Source: an uncultured Caryophanales bacterium
Lineage (GTDB): Bacteria; Bacillota_I; Bacilli_A; RF39; UBA660
DNA: 39,025 nucleotides
Reading direction: 5' to 3'
NCBI GenBank assembly: GCA_946412015.1
Contig: CAMKGA010000001.1
Span: 65,041-104,065 of the forward strand
Positions 37,255-39,025 of the stretch are shown piece by piece (the first letter of the stretch is position 1; every line of letters starts with the position of its first letter). Below the pieces are notes generated by a model. The model searched no databases. It was given only the letters and a program-made list of their open reading frames with translations, and had not been told where the DNA came from. The position numbers and the translations under genes were made by a program.

Positions 37255-38452
37255 TTAAATCCTTTCCTGCAAGCATACCTGTAATCCATGCAAACCCTAA
37301 ATTATATCCACCGCACTTTCCATCTACATCTATTAATTCACCTGTAATATATAAGTTCTTTTTTATTAATGATTCCATAGTATTAGGATTAATCTCAGTA
37401 ATAGCTACTCCTCCACTACATACTTGAGCATTTTTAAATCCCTTAGTATCTATTATTTCAAATTCATAATCTGTAATTATTTTATTTAATTTAGACTTAG
37501 TTTTATCACTTAAATTATCCCATTTATCATTATATTTAATATTACATATATCAAGCAAACTATTAGATAATTTATAATTCATAATGCCATCAAATAATTC
37601 TGATATTGTTCTATTTTTTATTTTTTTATTTCTTTTATCCATATAACTTAAAAAATTATCAATCCAAGGTACAAAGTTAATATGAATTATTTCTTTTTTA
37701 TTTAAATATAATCCTCTTGCTGCTTTAGTACTTAATTGAAATACACATATTCCACTAATACCATAATCAGTTAATTGTACCTCACCACTACTACTATTTA
37801 TTAATTTTTTATCTTCATATAAGGTTAGATTAGCATCAATTCTAACACCACTCGCACTTTTTAAAGGATTAGTTGCTACTAATTGTACTAATCCAGGTAC
37901 AACAGGATTAATCGTATGATTAAAATTTTTAAGTATTTCATAACCTATACTTTTTTCTTTATAGTATGCATGGGATCCCATTGATAAAATAACAGAGTCT
38001 GATTTATAATTGCCATTATTAGTTTTTATAACATAGCCGTTATTATAACTAATATCATAAACATTAGTATCAGTTATTATATTAACTCCTCTAATACTAG
38101 CTTCTTTAGTTAGTGATTCTAAAACACTTATACTTTGATTAGACATAGGATAATAGTATCCATTTTTTATATTCGGAACAATACCAATTTTATCAAAAAA
38201 ATTAAGTATTTCATCTTGATTATTTTTATTAATGATACTTTTTAATATATCACTTTCTGTATTAAAATGCTTAATAGTAAAATCACTATTAAAATAATTA
38301 CATTTACCATTTCCTGATACTAATATTTTACGACCACATTTACTATTTTTTTCAAGAAGAATAACATCATTATTTAAACTTGCATAAATAGCTGCAACAA
38401 GACCCGATGCACCTCCACCTATAACAATTACTTTCATAAAAATCACCACCAA
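37226..38452 (-). CDS. NAD(P)/FAD-dependent oxidoreductase, HI0933/YhiN-like
   Basis: MKVIVIGGGASGLVAAIYASLNNDVILLEKNSKCGRKILVSGNGKCNYFN; AQVCSGGVAITEINPNTMESLIKKNLYITGELIDVDGKCGGYNLGFAWITG. Confidence 0.93.
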   Translation of the reverse strand: MVVIFMKVIVIGGGASGLVAAIYASLNNDVILLEKNSKCGRKILVSGNGKCNYFNSDFTIKHFNTESDILKSIINKNNQDEILNFFDKIGIVPNIKNGYYYPMSNQSISVLESLTKEASIRGVNIITDTNVYDISYNNGYVIKTNNGNYKSDSVILSMGSHAYYKEKSIGYEILKNFNHTINPVVPGLVQLVATNPLKSASGVRIDANLTLYEDKKLINSSSGEVQLTDYGISGICVFQLSTKAARGLYLNKKEIIHINFVPWIDNFLSYMDKRNKKIKNRTISELFDGIMNYKLSNSLLDICNIKYNDKWDNLSDKTKSKLNKIITDYEFEIIDTKGFKNAQVCSGGVAITEINPNTMESLIKKNLYITGELIDVDGKCGGYNLGFAWITGMLAGKDLNDKNKTDKS

Positions 38453-38543
38453 TTTAGTAAATTATATCATTTAAAAATAATTAATACAATTATCTTATAT
38501 TTTATTTAAAATAAAAACGCAACTATTGTTGCGCTACAAAATT

Positions 38544-39025
38544 TTAAAGATTTTCTATCTCTTTTTTAGATAATCCAGTAATTTTTATAATTGTTTCTAT
38601 AGGGAAATTTTCTTCTAACATTTTTTTTGCATCTTCTAACTTACCTTGTTCAATTCCTTGCTTTAGTCCTTGTTTTAGTCCTTGTTTCAGTCCTCTTGCT
38701 ATACCTTCTTCAAGACCTTCTTCGATATATCCATTTCTAAGTTTAATTCTATCTTCTTCGTCTGTAAATAATTGATGAAATTTATTATCTTTATTAAGAC
38801 TATCTATATCGTTAACTATTTTATCCATATAATCATCATCCTTAATATTCAATAAATCTTCTTTTTCCATTCCTACTATTAGTATATCTTTATACTTATT
38901 ATAGTATTCCTTTGATTTATTTTTATTATACCATTCGTATATAAAATAATCAACATTTATATCGATAGTCTCAGGATAAACGCATGAGAAATTATGCGTT
39001 TTTTGTGTTATTATATATATAAAGG
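38544..39025 (-). CDS. Rpn-family recombination-promoting nuclease-like protein, 5'-partial (extends past the window end)
   Basis: The frame is open from the window edge (...THNFSCVYPETIDINVDYFIYEWYNKNKSKEYYNKYKDILIVG-MEKEDLLN...), so ATG 38870 is internal; C-terminal GLKQGLKQGLKQGIEQGKLEDAKKMLEENFPIETIIKITGLSKKEIENL is typical of the family. Confidence 0.75.
   Translation of the reverse strand, partial: FIYIITQKTHNFSCVYPETIDINVDYFIYEWYNKNKSKEYYNKYKDILIVGMEKEDLLNIKDDDYMDKIVNDIDSLNKDNKFHQLFTDEEDRIKLRNGYIEEGLEEGIARGLKQGLKQGLKQGIEQGKLEDAKKMLEENFPIETIIKITGLSKKEIENL

Noticed and set aside
1-39025. Genetic code 4 (UGA = Trp)
   Set aside because: TGA works as a stop in ATGA overlaps, TGG is used for Trp throughout, and the two suspicious TGAs lie in mobile or decaying genes.
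1-39025. CRISPR array
   Set aside because: No regularly spaced repeats with unique spacers; the only phased repeats (20878-20919) are 11-bp units without spacers.
1-39025. DGR template repeat or reverse transcriptase in the window
   Set aside because: No A-rich near-copy of 31030-31140 and no RT motif such as YADD in the provided ORFs were seen by eye.
1-39025. tRNA or rRNA genes
   Set aside because: No cloverleaf-like GC-rich segment or rRNA signature recognized by eye; a covariance search would be needed to exclude them.

Overview
AT-rich, low-GC Firmicutes/Bacilli-like chromosomal window; the taxonomy is my inference. TGA is a normal stop here: two ATGA stop/start overlaps (12503-12506 and 11973-11975) argue for the standard bacterial code. 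Housekeeping blocks are dTDP-rhamnose synthesis (rfbD partial, rfbC, rfbA), a TagO/WecA-type transferase, a secreted cadherin-like protein, a glucosaminidase with a dockerin, a Zn-metallopeptidase, an RDD protein, alaS, a dNMP-kinase-like protein and an AI-2E transporter. Further on are frr, proS, uvrC and two FAD-dependent oxidoreductases. An accessory region at about 13.9-25.4 kb holds a co-directional block of orphan ORFs, two of which look like catalytically dead ImmA/IrrE-like proteins. Next to it is a ~4.9 kb cassette with an internally deleted serine recombinase, an 11-bp-periodic repeat array, a frameshifted TOTE-type primase-helicase and AbiEii/AbiEi. That cassette appears to split an older rhuM-like gene, with rhuM fragments on both sides. 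Further on are a 1.47 kb IS with an in-frame TGA in its transposase, a gene beheaded by that IS, and a pilin-like surface protein. The C-terminus of the pilin-like protein has a sharply localized run of NNC codons, as expected for a diversity-generating retroelement (DGR) variable region; no RT or template repeat was seen in the window. A decayed relative of that domain lies at about 35 kb. I consider the DGR-like variable region and the rhuM-split cassette the two most interesting items. All family assignments come from motif recognition by eye; no searches were run.
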